From Alitta virens (taxonomy: Eukaryota > Annelida > Polychaeta > Phyllodocida > Nereididae), in assembly GCA_932294295.1 (NCBI GenBank), contig OW028584.1:25715638-25779637 (forward strand): a DNA stretch of 64,000 nt. Direction: 5' to 3'. Shown here piece by piece: positions 33,712 to 45,747 of the stretch. Within the stretch, counting starts at the first letter, position 1; the number at the start of each line of letters is the position of its first letter. The notes beneath the pieces are model-generated. The model made no database searches. It had not been told where the DNA came from and worked only from the letters and a program-made list of their open reading frames with translations. A program made the position numbers and the translations under genes.

Positions 33712-34023
33712 TTCAGTAAGTGAGTGACTGACTGAGTATGTGAGTGAGTGAATGAGTGAGTGAGTGAGTTAGTGAGTGAGTGAGTGACTGACTGACTGAC
33801 TGACTGACTGACTGACTGACTGACTGACTGACTGACTATGTGAGTAAGTGATTGACTGACTGACTGACTGGCTGACTGACTGGCTGACTGACTGGCTGAG
33901 TGAGTGAGTGAGTGAGTGAGTGAGTGAGTGAGTGACTGGCTGACTGGCTGAGTGAGTGAGTGAGTGAGTGACTGACTGACTGACTGACTGACTGACTGAC
34001 TGACTGACTGACTGACTGACTGA
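33712..34023 (+). repeat. (GAGT)n/(GACT)n microsatellite
   Basis: Blocks of GAGT alternate with GACT and GGCT over about 310 bp. Reverse frames of Ser-Gln-Ser-Val repeats are artefacts. Confidence 0.97.
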
Positions 34024-34139
34024 CACTACAGATGTTACCTAATAGGCAACCTTACTTTTAAATAGATCAAATTAATTCTGAGAGAAACATTCACAACATG
34101 ACAGACAACAAGAAAACGCTCACTGTTCCCGCCATATAC

Positions 34140-34245
34140 TTTATACTCAATCAATCAAGTAATCAATCTTTCATATTCATTCATATGGCGCTAAATAAAT
34201 TCATAGAAGCAAGTTCTCAAAAGCGCTGTACAACGTATAGTTGAC
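34140..34245 (-). mobile_element. Possible retroelement 3' tail
   Basis: Minus strand: TTGTACAGCGCTTTTGAGAA then TTATTTAGCGCCATATGAAT, ending in ATTGATT repeats. Paired AGCGCTTT and GCGCTATATAAAT-like motifs before a simple-repeat tail are a recurrent arrangement at retroelement 3' ends; assignment is from memory of that pattern. Confidence 0.35.
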
Positions 34246-34934
34246 TGATGCTAAAATTGTGTGGGAAATACTAAAATATATGTGAAGTTTAAAAATAAAT
34301 AAAATGTGTGCCAAAATATTTAAATACATTTGATCTACTGCGAAAGACAGACAAATATAGAGACTGACAGAGACGGAGAAATACATTTTCATCTGTTTTC
34401 ATTCCCGCGAGTTTAATTTTGAATTTAGTACAAAGACTGCGACAAACAGCTAAAATTTAACAACCTTAAAGTAGAATACTCGTCCCAACAAGCTGGAATA
34501 GACTGACAGACTTTTAGTTGAGCCTGGCTATATGGAATCCCCACAGCACTAAAACGGGGAACAATAGCTCATTGTAAGAAAAATCCTGAACACAGGAGAA
34601 AGATAAAATCGACAGAAATAAATGGAACAGCCACAAAGGTCACCCAGTGCAAACATTTGGATATGAAAATCCACATTATCGATTTATTTCGCACTGGGAA
34701 TAAACATTACTTTACTGACTATAGCAATGAAATGAATGGATACTCATAAACTGTTTTACTATTTCAATGAAAAACATTGCTCTTCTGACCATAGAAGTAA
34801 AAGGAATATATGAGAATAATACACATCATAATTTATAAGATTTTATTCTATAACATACATATTCTATAACATTTCTATGATAATAGAAAGCTATTAGTTT
34901 TATGAAAGAACTATTTATTTAAATGAATAATAAT

Positions 34935-35225
34935 AGAATCTCGCTAGGGCCACCCTCAGAAAATATACTGGCGTTAATAACAATGTGGTCTTAATAATGA
35001 GGTAAAAATTATGTTTAGAGTAAACGTATTGTTATATATATTAAGATTATTGTTAGGGTTAAACAATTAAACCTTAATCTTGAGGTGGTCGTAATAGCGA
35101 GGTGATCTCAATTGTTACAGTGAATTATTTATATTATATTATTGTTATTCACCCTCGCTATTACGACCACCTTACTATTAAGATAACTATTTGCATCAAG
35201 TTGGTCTTAATGGTGAGGTTAATAT
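34935..35225. mobile_element. MITE-1-related cluster
   Basis: Motifs in order: TAGAATCTCGCTAGGGCCAC, GTGGTCTTAATAATGAGG, GAGGTGGTCGTAATAGCGAG, TTACAGTGAATT, then CTCGCTATTACGACCACC and TTGGTCTTAATGGTGAGG. This looks like two adjacent or merged MITE-1 copies. Confidence 0.6.
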
Positions 35226-36552
35226 TGGGTCTGATTCGTCCAGCGAAATTTATGAAATATCTGAGGTAGATTTCCAAAACAGTCAATGTATTAGTGCGGC
35301 TAGCAAAATATACTATTCAAGATAGCAGAGCGAGATATACAAGTAATGGTTGGCAACAAAATGCATGTCGGGAAAATAATTAAATAATACATTTATATTG
35401 TGAAGCGAAGTTATTTTTTTAATAGAGATAGATCTAGATTGATACATATATGGTGTTCCCAAGTTAGTGCAACTACAAATAATTCTTTTACATTTAATGA
35501 ATTTCGAATTTTAAAGCTATTTTTCAATATAATTTTACGAAATAACCTGTAATATTAAGTCAGTAGTCAATTTTCCATCCATGTTTTTTTCTCTCAAAGG
35601 ACTAGGGTAAAAAAAGCTTAAATAAATGATAATTTTCCATTAATAATTTTGTCATAATATTCTAAGTATGATGTATTCGTGTATTCATATTTAATTTAAT
35701 ATTCTATTACTTATATGATATTCATTGAAATAATGATTGATTCAATAACCAAGCTTTACTGTGTCTTAAATATTGATATGTTATCACAGAAATATCTTTA
35801 CATAGATGCATGCTTGTTGCTAACATATTGATAACCTATGCAGTGGTATTTATTTAGAGAAATTATGTATATTTTACAAGGACAAATCAATATAGTCATT
35901 TGCACAGCAGAGTTGGCCAACAGACTATATTCCATATTGATTTTGTAAGTAGCATGTTTGACAGAAAATGTTCAAATACTCATTTTAGTCATGCATTATA
36001 TATGCTATTTTCTGAGTCATAAAATAGACGTATATTAGATTAAGGGAGCGCTTAAGTACTATTCATGAAACTTAATTAAAATTTAAGGGAATTAATATTT
36101 GTCAATTAAGGTATTTTTGGTTTAATCAAATATATAGTGTAAAGTAAATGGAAAAACTACTAAAATCCCATTTATGCAAAAATATTCAATATTCATTCAC
36201 TTAGACGCTACGATTGAAATATATTTAAATTAAAAAAAAATATATTAAAGCACACATTATATACATCAATTGAATAAGAAGGAGGTAAAAAACTATTTAT
36301 TTATTCATACAGCATCGACCACAATTTTATTTTAACTTTTTGTGAACGCTCTTGGAAGAATTTTTTTTTCTGTAGAAAGCGTTAACTAAATGAAAAGAAA
36401 ATATTCCATTGAAATGAAAAGCTTGAAGGCCATTTCCTCAGACGCATAACACTCCTGCATTTAAATGGCCAAAAAGAAAGCTGGGAGAATCATATTGTTC
36501 AAGTTCAGCACATGCAATCGCCACCTTGCGGGCAGATTTAAAAACAACATTT
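35226..36552. other. Very AT-rich stretch, nothing recognised
   Basis: No gene, SINE or inverted-repeat element was identified. Confidence 0.4.
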
Positions 36553-36640
36553 ATTAGTAATGGTAGTAGTAGCCTAATAGTAGTAGTAATTATAGTAGTA
36601 ATGGTAGCATATATTAGTAATGGTAGTAGTGTGTGATCAG
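36553..36640 (+). repeat. (TAG)n/(TAA)n low-complexity run
   Basis: Imperfect GTAGTA/ATAGTA repeats about 90 bp long. Confidence 0.75.
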
Positions 36641-37326
36641 TTATAGAGATATTAGTTAATTGTAAATATATTATAGTCTAACTCCAGTTCTGTAGAACAA
36701 ATTGCAAAAATGTATTTGACTTTTTTTTCACAAATATCAACTTCTGTTACCAAAGACAATAATTGGCTTTCAGTGGTTTTCACACCTTAGAGACACGACA
36801 AATGCAGGACATGTTTTGAATTAAGTTCGCCGCATTTAATTCTCGCTCTTTAAGAGAAATCTCGTGAACTTACGAGAACTCTGTTCCTCTCGTGTTGTGT
36901 GAGAAATACGAAATAAAATGGCGATTGTGGTTCAGGTTCTTGACACCAGGGCGCTTGTTATTTAATAAAAAGTAACGTGAGCCTAAACGGTTCCTTGGTG
37001 AAGTATTAAATTAAGGGAAAATGTATTCACAGTTTCTCTGGCAGGACAATTCTTCCAATATGTGAATTCTTTAATTAATAGGACTTAAACGAATTTAAGA
37101 AAAGGCTTTTCTGCATGCAATCATTAATCAACAACTTATTAAAGAGAAATATGATACTGAGTTATTTTATTTTCTTGAAATCACACAAACTGAATGTTAG
37201 GCTGACGATCAACTGACAATGTTTTTTTAAAACTCCTTATTTCTAGTCTATTAAACATTGTTTTATTTGTAGGGTTGTCAAAAATTAAAGACTTTAATGC
37301 TAGAAATTATAATATATGCTTATGAA
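36641..37326. other. Unassigned stretch
   Basis: No supported gene. An ATGGCGATTGTGG context at about 36919 gives only a short frame. Confidence 0.4.
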
Positions 37327-37355
37327 TGTAGTTGTAGTAGTAGTAGTAGTAGTAA

Positions 37356-37434
<79 letters not shown>

Positions 37435-37490
37435 TGTAGTAGTAGTTGTAGTAGTAGTAGTAGTATTAGTAGTAGTAATTGTAGTAGTAA

Positions 37491-37543
<53 letters not shown>

Positions 37544-37577
37544 ATAGCAGCAGTAGTAGTAGTAATAGTAGTAGTAT
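37327..37577 (+). repeat. (GTA)n microsatellite
   Basis: About 250 bp of GTA/TAG repeat with scattered AAT, TTG and GCA variants. It gives poly-Ser and poly-Val frames that are not genes. Confidence 0.97.
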
Positions 37578-38138
37578 AAGGTCAAGTAACTTGATGAAAT
37601 TATAATAGATTAAAGATTGAGAAAACTAAACTGTCATTTAGGAACCACAGCAGCACAGAAACGAATTCTTTATACTAAGATGTTAATATTAATCGATAGA
37701 GAAATATGCTTCATCTGTATTGACCATTAGAGAGGTGTTTAAGAGTTAAATACAAATTGAGCTAGCAATTATGCTTCTTTGAAATAGGAAAACATGGTTG
37801 AAAATTGCCAATTATCAGGCCATTGTGGTAGAAGTAGAACAACAAGCCAAGGCATTTCAAGTGTAATTAGAAGGGGATAAAGAGAAACTGCGAAAGCACA
37901 TTTGCTGAAAATTCCCTCTAAACCAGGAAATCCCCCTGCCGCCATTTTGAGGCGCGTGGCCCACAAGTTGCAATATGCACGAGCAGCCGAAATGCGTGTT
38001 CCGGGACTGGAGAGCAGAGAGCAAAAGTCAGTAGTAAAATAAATAAAGGAAGCTATTTCAGTTAAATAAGGAATGGAGTACATAAAACCCCACTAACAAA
38101 TATATCCTCAGTGTATTATAAATTATACAGGATTAGAA
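37578..38138. other. Unassigned stretch with a CpG-containing patch
   Basis: At 37930-38020 a GC-richer patch includes, on the minus strand, CCACGCGCCTCAAAATGGCG. A frame opens there but no exon can be defended. Confidence 0.4.
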
Positions 38139-38265
38139 ATAAAATGGTTAAGACTCAAGCCATTTCTTCTAAAGGTCCCGGGTTCAAGTTCTACGTCAGG
38201 CACTCATTTAGCACTAAATCTTTAATTGGATGTTATTTAAAGTGTAGTAACATGGTGTGGACTCC
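38139..38265 (+). mobile_element. SINE-2 copy, shortened
   Basis: Head ATGGTTAAGACTCAAGCC (A-box-like), B box GGTTCAAGTTC at about 38182, then a shortened body with GTAACATGGTGTGGACTCC. The GCTGAGGCAAG block is missing. Confidence 0.55.
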
Positions 38266-39852
38266 AAGCAATAAAAGCAGTATAGTACTCAGTGGGAGAA
38301 ATTGACGCACTTTCCAAAAAAAATATAAAAAAATATATAAAAACCACTACACAAATTTCACTAGCAAAACGATCCTTTAGTACAAATTTAATTATATATT
38401 ATTGAAATAACAACTAAATTGTACTAAAATTCCAGAATTAGCCAAAATTACATCAAGCTCTAGGTGACTGTAGCTATATATAAAGAACAGTTCAGTGATC
38501 CTCAACGTGATCTTAATTGTTGGGTTTCCACTGTACACTAGAGTTTCCATTGTGCACAAGAACCTCTGCTACAATCTGTTGTTGAATACAAATGTCCACT
38601 GTAAAGTGTCTTTATGTCCTTTATGGCCACAGGCAAAATCGGCCTCTATCAAAACCGTCCACATAAAGAGCCACTGACCGAAATTTGAGGCAGCCAGCGA
38701 GAAGATATGCCTTTGGTGGGAGTGGTGTGAATTTCCTGTTTTGAAGCTTTCACTTAAACTGATTGATTTTCTTGCCTATGCTCTTGTACTGAAGTCTGGT
38801 CTTTGGGGTAAAAAGTGTCTCTAATTCTACACTGTCTAATCTAGGTCAACATTCCACCAGTCTATATGGACAACCGGTCTAATACAGTTTAATCCATCTC
38901 GTTGTACATGTGCTGTAGACTGACGTCCGGGATTCACAAGAGGGTCATCTGGAGTTTAGCTTCTAAGACTATAAGATTTGTTTCCAAGTCAATGAATTTG
39001 GCTGTAAGACCACGGTGGCACCCCCCTATTTTAAAAGAGCTCCATCTCCATCAATATAATGTCTTAGTTCATATCAATACGATAGTAATTTGGCTCTTCA
39101 TACAAGTCACTTCACCATTAAGACAAGTAATCTATGGTCTAAATGGTGGGGCATTGTACCTGGGAAATGTGTAGTGTTATTATATTGTACAATATAATGT
39201 TGATTTGGTTTTGCCATTTGCAGTTCAATTTGCAATCTCTAAGAAACTGGTTTTGGAAAATTGAAATTGAAAAAACGAACCATGAAAATCAAGCAGGGGT
39301 TGTCTTACAAGTGATCATGACCTTTTGTATACACTGTGAAGGATGTCTAGAAGAGTCCATGTTGGCTTTTGGTTTAGTACAATTCAATTTGGAATCCATT
39401 AAATATTGTTTAGAAAATAATCCAAAAAACAACTAAAATCAAGAAGTGTTGGTTTTTGTACACTCTGGAGTGGTTGCCCAACTTCACACACTAGCAGCAA
39501 TTAACTTAATGGATCTATTCGCTCCTATCAGCCAAAACTAATAGATCAGCATAGGGAACATGTACTTCAATTGATCGAGCTGTAGAGCCTGCAGACCGGC
39601 AATGATCAAGTGGTAGAGCCTGGAGCAAAATGGCGGAAGCCATGGAGCATGATAAAGAAAGAGCCTGAAGTAGGTCAGGAGCTAACGGCTCATAATAACA
39701 TTCCTCCTGATTGGGTGATTAAGTGGTTCATGTAAGAGGCAGGGTTATTCTAGTCAGTGTCTTTTCTGTAATCATGATTTGTCACTAAGGTATGAAAATC
39801 TAACATTCAAGACTTAGTGTCTATGTTGAAGCAATTGACCACTTGCATAATG
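38266..39852. other. Unassigned stretch with MITE-1 pieces
   Basis: MITE-1 right ends occur at about 38505-38535 (GTGATCTTAATTG, GGGTTTCCACTGTA) and 39105-39160 (ACTTCACCATTAAGAC, GGGGCATTGTA). No gene recognised. Confidence 0.45.
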
Positions 39853-39973
39853 AATGAAGGAAGGAAGGAAGGAAGGCAGGAAGGAAGGAAGGAAGGAAGA
39901 GGAAGGAAGAGGAAGGAAGGAAGGAAGAGGAAGGAAGGAAGGAATAAGTGAATGAATGAATGAATGAATGAAG
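39853..39973 (+). repeat. (GGAA)n then (GAAT)n microsatellite
   Basis: GGAA array with AGGA insertions, ending in a GAAT run. Confidence 0.95.
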
Positions 39974-39980
39974 TGGAAAT

Positions 39981-40048
39981 CAATCCATCAATCAATCAAT
40001 CAAACAATCCATCAATTAATCAATCAATTTTTTCAATCCATCAATCAA
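39981..40048 (+). repeat. (CAAT)n microsatellite
   Basis: CAATCAAT/CCATCAAT run following the GAAT array. A poly(C) run sits at 40074-40090. Confidence 0.9.
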
Positions 40049-40090
40049 TCCTCTTCTTGTCCCTCTCTCCATACACCCCCCCCCCCCCCT

Positions 40091-42936
40091 AATATTGCCC
40101 TATAGTTCAAGGGCAAAGGTTGGGTATAGTGTGCATTATTTGTATGCATCAGATTTGCTATCTTTCTCTAACGCAGTTACAGCCCCTAGGGGTTGGGTGA
40201 AATACGCCCGAGGCAGCTGCTGCAGATGCTGCTGCTGCTGCAGAACCAGCCCCTGGACACCGAGATGCAAAAGATGATAAGAGGAAAGAGGGTTACATTC
40301 TCCATCACATGAAGTGGTTATAAGAATTTCGTTTATTTATATCAAGGGTAACATGGTATGAAGTCTAAGGGTACATGCATGCACCCAAAGCAATGGACCA
40401 TAGTATGAAACCATGGAGAGGAAAATTAGGTTTACATATAAAGTCGCAATTTTCTGTCTTGATGGCTTTTCTCAGTTGAATGTAATTGTGATTATGGCCT
40501 GCTGGAGTTTCATCAAAATTATTGTTTGAAAATGACAAACGAAGAAACGTAAGTAACTGAAATTAGCTCTTGAACTTACTCAACTGATTCCCATTTCATT
40601 GTTGGAGTGTATACTCAGGTTTGTTGGATATTTAAACTTTAAAAATATCTATTATTTCACATTTATATGAGTACTTGCACTGGTAAAAGTGCAACCTAAT
40701 TGTGTGGGAGTAATCATGTTGTGTTTTTAATAGTTAACATATACGATGCTACATGTAAAAATCTTGTTTTCAGGTTTGGTAAATAAAAAAATGCAATTGG
40801 AATTGGCAGGCATATTGCAATTGTTTTTCAGCAATGTTTTGTTTTCATTGGCAACCAATAACTTGCAGTGATTGATCCCAAGTAAACAAACAAAAGCAGC
40901 TAGTCTTAGCATACCATCCATTTTAAATAGACCTACAATGCATCATAGTAATTGTCTTGTTTCTTTATTGTTCGACTGCAGCAAGTCTGCAGAGATCTGG
41001 TGAAGTTCCAAGGACTAGTACAACCTATTCACCTGATACTATAATCATGCAATTCCTCTATCAGCTTCACTTTCAACAGATGATTGCACTCAGTGAGTAA
41101 TACGTTCCTACCAGGGCTTAAGTTATATAGGAAATGAACAAACAGATCACAAGATATGTTTATCCATAAATAAAAAAGGCTGTATTGCATTACACTGCTG
41201 CCATTATCTATGTAGACATTATTCTGAGTCATATGCCCTGGATAGAAGGTGGCAGACATATTCTGTCCCAAGTTGCAGAAATACTTGTGCTGTACTGAAA
41301 CATACCATTATAGTTCAATGGTTACAGACAATACCAAAAAAAATCATCTGACAGATGGCCATCTATAGAAGCCTGCAAAAACACTTTCCAGTAAAATTCT
41401 GAAATACCAAGAAAATATGTGTGCAAGTACATGACATCAGACTTGCATGAAACCCCATATTTAATACATGTGCAATTCACCACCTGAAGCATCATTTTCA
41501 TATTTCATATTTGCAATACATGAAATTGCGTACATGCTGGCTGCAAAGTGCCATCATCCTGGTCTAAATGCTTTTCATTATAGCTCTGCAGCCTAGAGCA
41601 TCATTGTCATGCATGTGCACCAGTATATCATCCCTCTCGAATATATTTCCATTCATTTGAAAAACATTGGGAGATAACCTTGCTCCTTGGAGTACCCCAT
41701 GTATTAATGCCAGCCAGCCTGGCTTCTTGTCTAGTGCAAAATTCAATTACATGTGTTTGATACCCACTGTTGGAATAGCCAATACAGGGCTGATTGGGTC
41801 TACGTTTTGGTGCTGCAAAATTGTTGCAACATAGTGTTGCCGTAGAGTGCAGGATAGGACATAGGATAAATACCAGAGCACAGATACTTGTGGAAATGGC
41901 AGTACAAAATGGATGCATGGTAGTAAGTTCCACAAACAGTGTGCTAAGCCTGACAGACAATCTGTCTGCCACACAGACCAATAACACTACAGCCTGACAG
42001 ACTGACACACAGACCAATTGTCACAGACAGACAGACAGCATGATTGACTGTCTGACTGATGTTTTGAAAGAAGGCTGAATCCTGAAATGACTGACTGACC
42101 GAATGAATGAATGACTGAATTCATAAATAAATGGGCTTACTGAATGTCTCAGTGAATGACAGGCCGAGTTGATCAAAGAGACACATAATCATCATGGTAA
42201 ATGTAGAATGAAAGAAGGGACGTAGTGAAGTAGAAAAAGACAGTCAGAACAGGCAGAAGGGCACTGGGTATGACAGATGCCATGTGCTTCATCAAATATC
42301 TCATTTGTATCTGCTTTATCACTTTGTTGACATTTGTATCAGGATGTTTACAGATGAAAGGGAACAAAACCATCTTTCACAATTTAAACCCTTTAGACTC
42401 TAGATTCCTGGCGTTACTCTCATTTAGCCTTCTTAATGCAGCCTCATGAATAAAAGATGCCTGTAAAAAAGAAAGAAATTGTTTGTCCAGCGAGTGCAAT
42501 GGGTTTTCTGTGTTCTTGGGGAACATCTTCTTTTTCTTTGGGAGCATCTGCGATGTTCTTTGATGGGCATTTAGCATGTCAGTTTCAGATCCTTGGCCCC
42601 TCTAATGAACATCTTCCTTTTGTGCAAATGATGCTCTCCTCCTGTTTGTTTGTTTTGTCCATTTCTGAGGATAATTCCCTACCACCAGAAAACGCACAGT
42701 AACGCGTGACCAATGTCACCAATATAATTACAGTTTCACTTCTACAGTATCCAGTAACATTAAGGACATTCCAAATGAGCATCATCAACATTTTCACTCA
42801 TGTTTCTTAAGTAATTCTTATTTCAGGGTGTATGGAGTATAGGGTAGTTGAAGTAGTTTATTTCAATAGCTTTCAAATAGTCTGTTTTGTTGTCCGGTCA
42901 GACTGTCAGACAGACAACCTGCCTGAGAACAGATAT
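40091..42936. other. Unassigned stretch
   Basis: A GC-richer segment at 40160-40310 with CTG repeats follows an acceptor-like CTTTCTCTAACGCAG. GACA/GACT low-complexity DNA lies at 42020-42120. No gene can be supported. Confidence 0.4.
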
Positions 42937-43160
42937 ACAGTTAGTTTCATAAAAAACGGCTGACTCTAGACGGCCGTAGCGACCTATACCTGACTGTGAT
43001 CTAAGTGCATCACCAGAAAAGTGTATACAACATTGGCAAATGTAAGAAATTCATGAAATATATGATAAATATGTACTGTTAGATCCGGTTTTGAGTAGCC
43101 AGCAATTACAGCTTTGGCTAGGCTCAATTTGACGGGCCATTATTAGTGAAAATAACTGTA
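42937..43160. mobile_element. MITE-3 copy A
   Basis: Starts TACAGTTAGTTTCATAAAA and ends with GACGGGCCATTATTAGTGAA and AACTGTA. Interior markers TTGGCAAATGTAAGAAAT, ATAAATATGTACTG and TTGAGTAGCCAGC are shared with the copies at 51.5 and 57.4 kb. TA flanks both ends. Confidence 0.78.
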
Positions 43161-43169
43161 CAGACTGAG

Positions 43170-43413
43170 AGACCAACAACTGTAAGACAGAATGTCAAAC
43201 AAAAAGCATGGCTGACTGACTGACTGACTCAATGACTGAACGATTCAATAACTGATTGAATGAATGACCGAATCCACAAATGGCTGACTGACTTACATGT
43301 TGAATGAAGACTGATGTGATTTGACTGACTGCTTGGTCAATTCCATCCTATCCAATACAATTCTCTAATCATCCCAGTCCATTCTCACATAATTATCTAT
43401 CTTACCTGACCCC
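43170..43413. other. Short unassigned stretch
   Basis: CTGA/GAAT low-complexity patches only. ACCTGACCCC at 43404-43413 is the left target duplication of the next SINE. Confidence 0.6.
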
Positions 43414-43601
43414 TTCTCGGGCGGGGGCCTAGCTCTGAGGTAGCGCTCTGGGCTTCCAACTGCTGGGTCCCAGGTTCAATTCCCGGTTGAGCCTAAGTTG
43501 GATGGCTGTTTCATCCTTTATCTCATTGCCATGGTCCCTGCCAGTCTTAATTAGCCCAACTTGTGCAGAAATACAGGACGTAAAGCCCTAATCACCCACC
43601 C
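43414..43601 (+). mobile_element. SINE-1 copy with 10-bp target duplication
   Basis: Head GCGGGGGCCTAGCTCTGAGG with an A box carrying one extra base, B box GGTTCAATTCC, body AAGTTGGATGGCTGTTTCAT and ATGGTCCCTGCCAGTC, tail ATCACCCACCC. It is flanked by ACCTGACCCC on both sides (43404-43413 and 43602-43611), direct evidence of retroposition. Confidence 0.93.
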
Positions 43602-43604
43602 ACC

Positions 43605-44445
43605 TGACCCCATCTCATATCTTCCCATTCCACCCTATCCCATTTAACCCATTCCACCTCACCCCACTGACTGTGTTTCGAGTGACTGGTTCGGGCGGAT
43701 GTGGGATCAGAGGGCAGTTTGTCGACCTTGCGGGCCTTTGTCCATCTTTGTTGACAAACATTGATTGAATATTGATGAGCTGGTCCAAGGGCTTGTCAGT
43801 ATACTGGAGACCACAATTATTTTCCCCCTGGCACCCTGGCCCTGTATGATTAAGCTGCCTCACTCCACTCAGCTTCAAATCAATTAGGAAACTACATTAT
43901 TGGGCATTGTATGGTGTTCATGTACAGCGCATAATTGCCATCGTTTGTCATGAAGTAAACAGTGGAAGGATGAGATTATTAGGTCATGTTTGCTCTATGA
44001 CATGTTGAGCTAATTGATGGTCTTGGCCACCAATCGAGTTGTAGAATATAGCATATATACCAGTAGAGCTGTACAGTGTACACAGACCATGCTAAAATAA
44101 AATGCCAATGCCAATAACGACTGGATAAGAACTATAACTATTTATGTAATTTGTGGCAAACACTTCATAACTGAATGGTCCAAGCACTCTTAATTCAGCT
44201 TTTTGGTGCAGATTCCTATTCAATTTTTTGACCCATCCAAGCCCTGTTTATGTAGAATTTTCCATTTGTCTGATACTATGAATTTATATGAATAACTCCA
44301 GATATTGATTGTGGGTGATTTAATTACTGGCCTGACAGGTTGGGTATCGGATGATGTACAAATGTATGTTTTACATAACGTAACATAAATATATGAAAGT
44401 CACTGCAATAAAAATGCTTCAAATCTTGAATTAACAACATGGTAT
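43605..44445. other. Unassigned stretch
   Basis: No gene or classified repeat was recognised. Confidence 0.4.
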
Positions 44446-44596
44446 GGTGGCGGTGGTGGTGGATTAGGGCTTTACGTCCTGTATTTCTGCACCTGATGGG
44501 CTAATTAGGACAGGCAGGAACCATGACAATGAGATGAAGGATGAAACAGCCATCCAACATAGGCTCGACCGGGAATTGAACCCGGGACCCAGTGGT
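44446..44596 (-). mobile_element. SINE-1 copy, 5'-truncated, with short target duplication
   Basis: Minus strand: begins at CACTGGGTCCCGGGTTCAAT, so the A-box half of the tRNA head is absent, and runs to a CCACC tail. GGTATGG occurs on both sides (44441-44447 and 44594-44600), consistent with insertion of a truncated copy and a 7-bp duplication. Confidence 0.88.
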
Positions 44597-44699
44597 ATGG
44601 TAACAATATGTTTGTAAAGATGCAGCTGCTGTCTCCGATCAATACTGATTGGACAAAAACAAACTGCGTCTCAGCTCTAATCTGTTTTCGCTGCGTCTT

Positions 44700-44982
44700 T
44701 TTGTTTTACATCTGATTTTACTTCTCCGGGGAATCTGGATTTCAGTCACACTGAACAAGATGAAAGTGTTCAGTCCCTGGTCTCTCTTCCCGCAAGTGTT
44801 TTAGACCAGAGAATATCTGATTGAATTGCTATTGGCCCCTGGCCGACTCTGATCTGTCTCATACTGCGAAACATGTGGACCACTTGAGCAATTCAATAAA
44901 GTATCTTGGTTATTCTGTCACGGAATACATCAAGTCAATCTTTACGGCCAGTCTTCTGCTCTAGCTGAATATAGATTCATGG
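44700..44982 (-). repeat. Dispersed repeat R2, copy B (inverted)
   Basis: Reverse-complement partner of 18143-18433: TTTTACATCTGATTTTAC, AGTCACACTGAACAAGATGA, TGATTGAATTGCTATTGGCC and ATGTGGACCACTTGAG all recur in mirrored order. Similarity is high by eye, with scattered substitutions. Confidence 0.88.
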
Positions 44983-45265
44983 CATGACCATAAGTAGAGC
45001 AAATGCTGCAGTATTTACTGTTGCTATGGAGTGTCCGCTTGCAAACTATACCGTTTAAGGCAGGAAATGAAGCTAGTCATGATGCCCACTGGCAGACTTA
45101 AGGAATGCATATTTTTATGTTCTTGGCCGTCTGACAATCAAGAGTTCGACTTCATTACTAAACTGGAAATCACATTGAATCTGACCAGCTATTCATGGAG
45201 AATCAATTGTTTAATGCACATCGTGATTGGGTCATATCATGTGACCATGTGACTCACATGGACAA

Positions 45266-45461
45266 TACGGGGTGGGGGCCTAGCTCAGTGGTAGCACACT
45301 GGGCTTCCAACCACTGGGTTCAGGGTTCGATTCAAGGTCAAGCCCAAGTTAGTTGGATGGCTGCTTCATCCATCATCTCATTGCCATGGTCCCTGTCTGT
45401 CCTAATTAGCATATGAGGTGCAGAAATAAACAATGGCAAGTCCTAATCCATCCACCACCAC
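45266..45461 (+). mobile_element. SINE-1 copy with 11-bp target duplication
   Basis: Head GGTGGGGGCCTAGCTCAGTG, A box TAGCTCAGTGG, B box GGTTCGATTCA, body AGTTGGATGGCTGCTTCATC, tail CATCCACCACCACC. Flanked by CACATGGACAA at 45255-45265 and 45462-45472. One of the best-preserved copies in the window. Confidence 0.95.
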
Positions 45462-45747
45462 CACATGGACAAGAGTAAAACACGCTTATTAACAAATTGT
45501 GGGAACGTTTATGGAAACATATTTGAAGTTACTAGTGGCTTACATTATGCTTTTTAAAAGAGGTGGTCCCTTTGCTAGCTTTTAAAAGGGTCTCCTTTGG
45601 ATACTGTTATATTTAATATGTTACTTGGGTCTGTTTTGCAACAGTGATCAAAGCAACAGCTATATGTTTAGTTTTTGCCTCAACAGAACACCCATATTGG
45701 TCTGGTGTGTTTTTATGGCTTGACACTCTTCTTCATGGCTAAGATAA

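Noticed and set aside
33769..34026. Ser-Gln-Ser-Val repeat frame
   Set aside because: It is the reverse reading of the GACT/GAGT array.
37297..37605. Poly-Ser and poly-Val frames
   Set aside because: They are translations of the (GTA)n microsatellite in two frames.
45266..45340. Functional tRNA gene (A and B boxes present)
   Set aside because: The anticodon stem does not pair properly, no acceptor stem closes, and the sequence continues into the SINE-1 body with flanking duplications.
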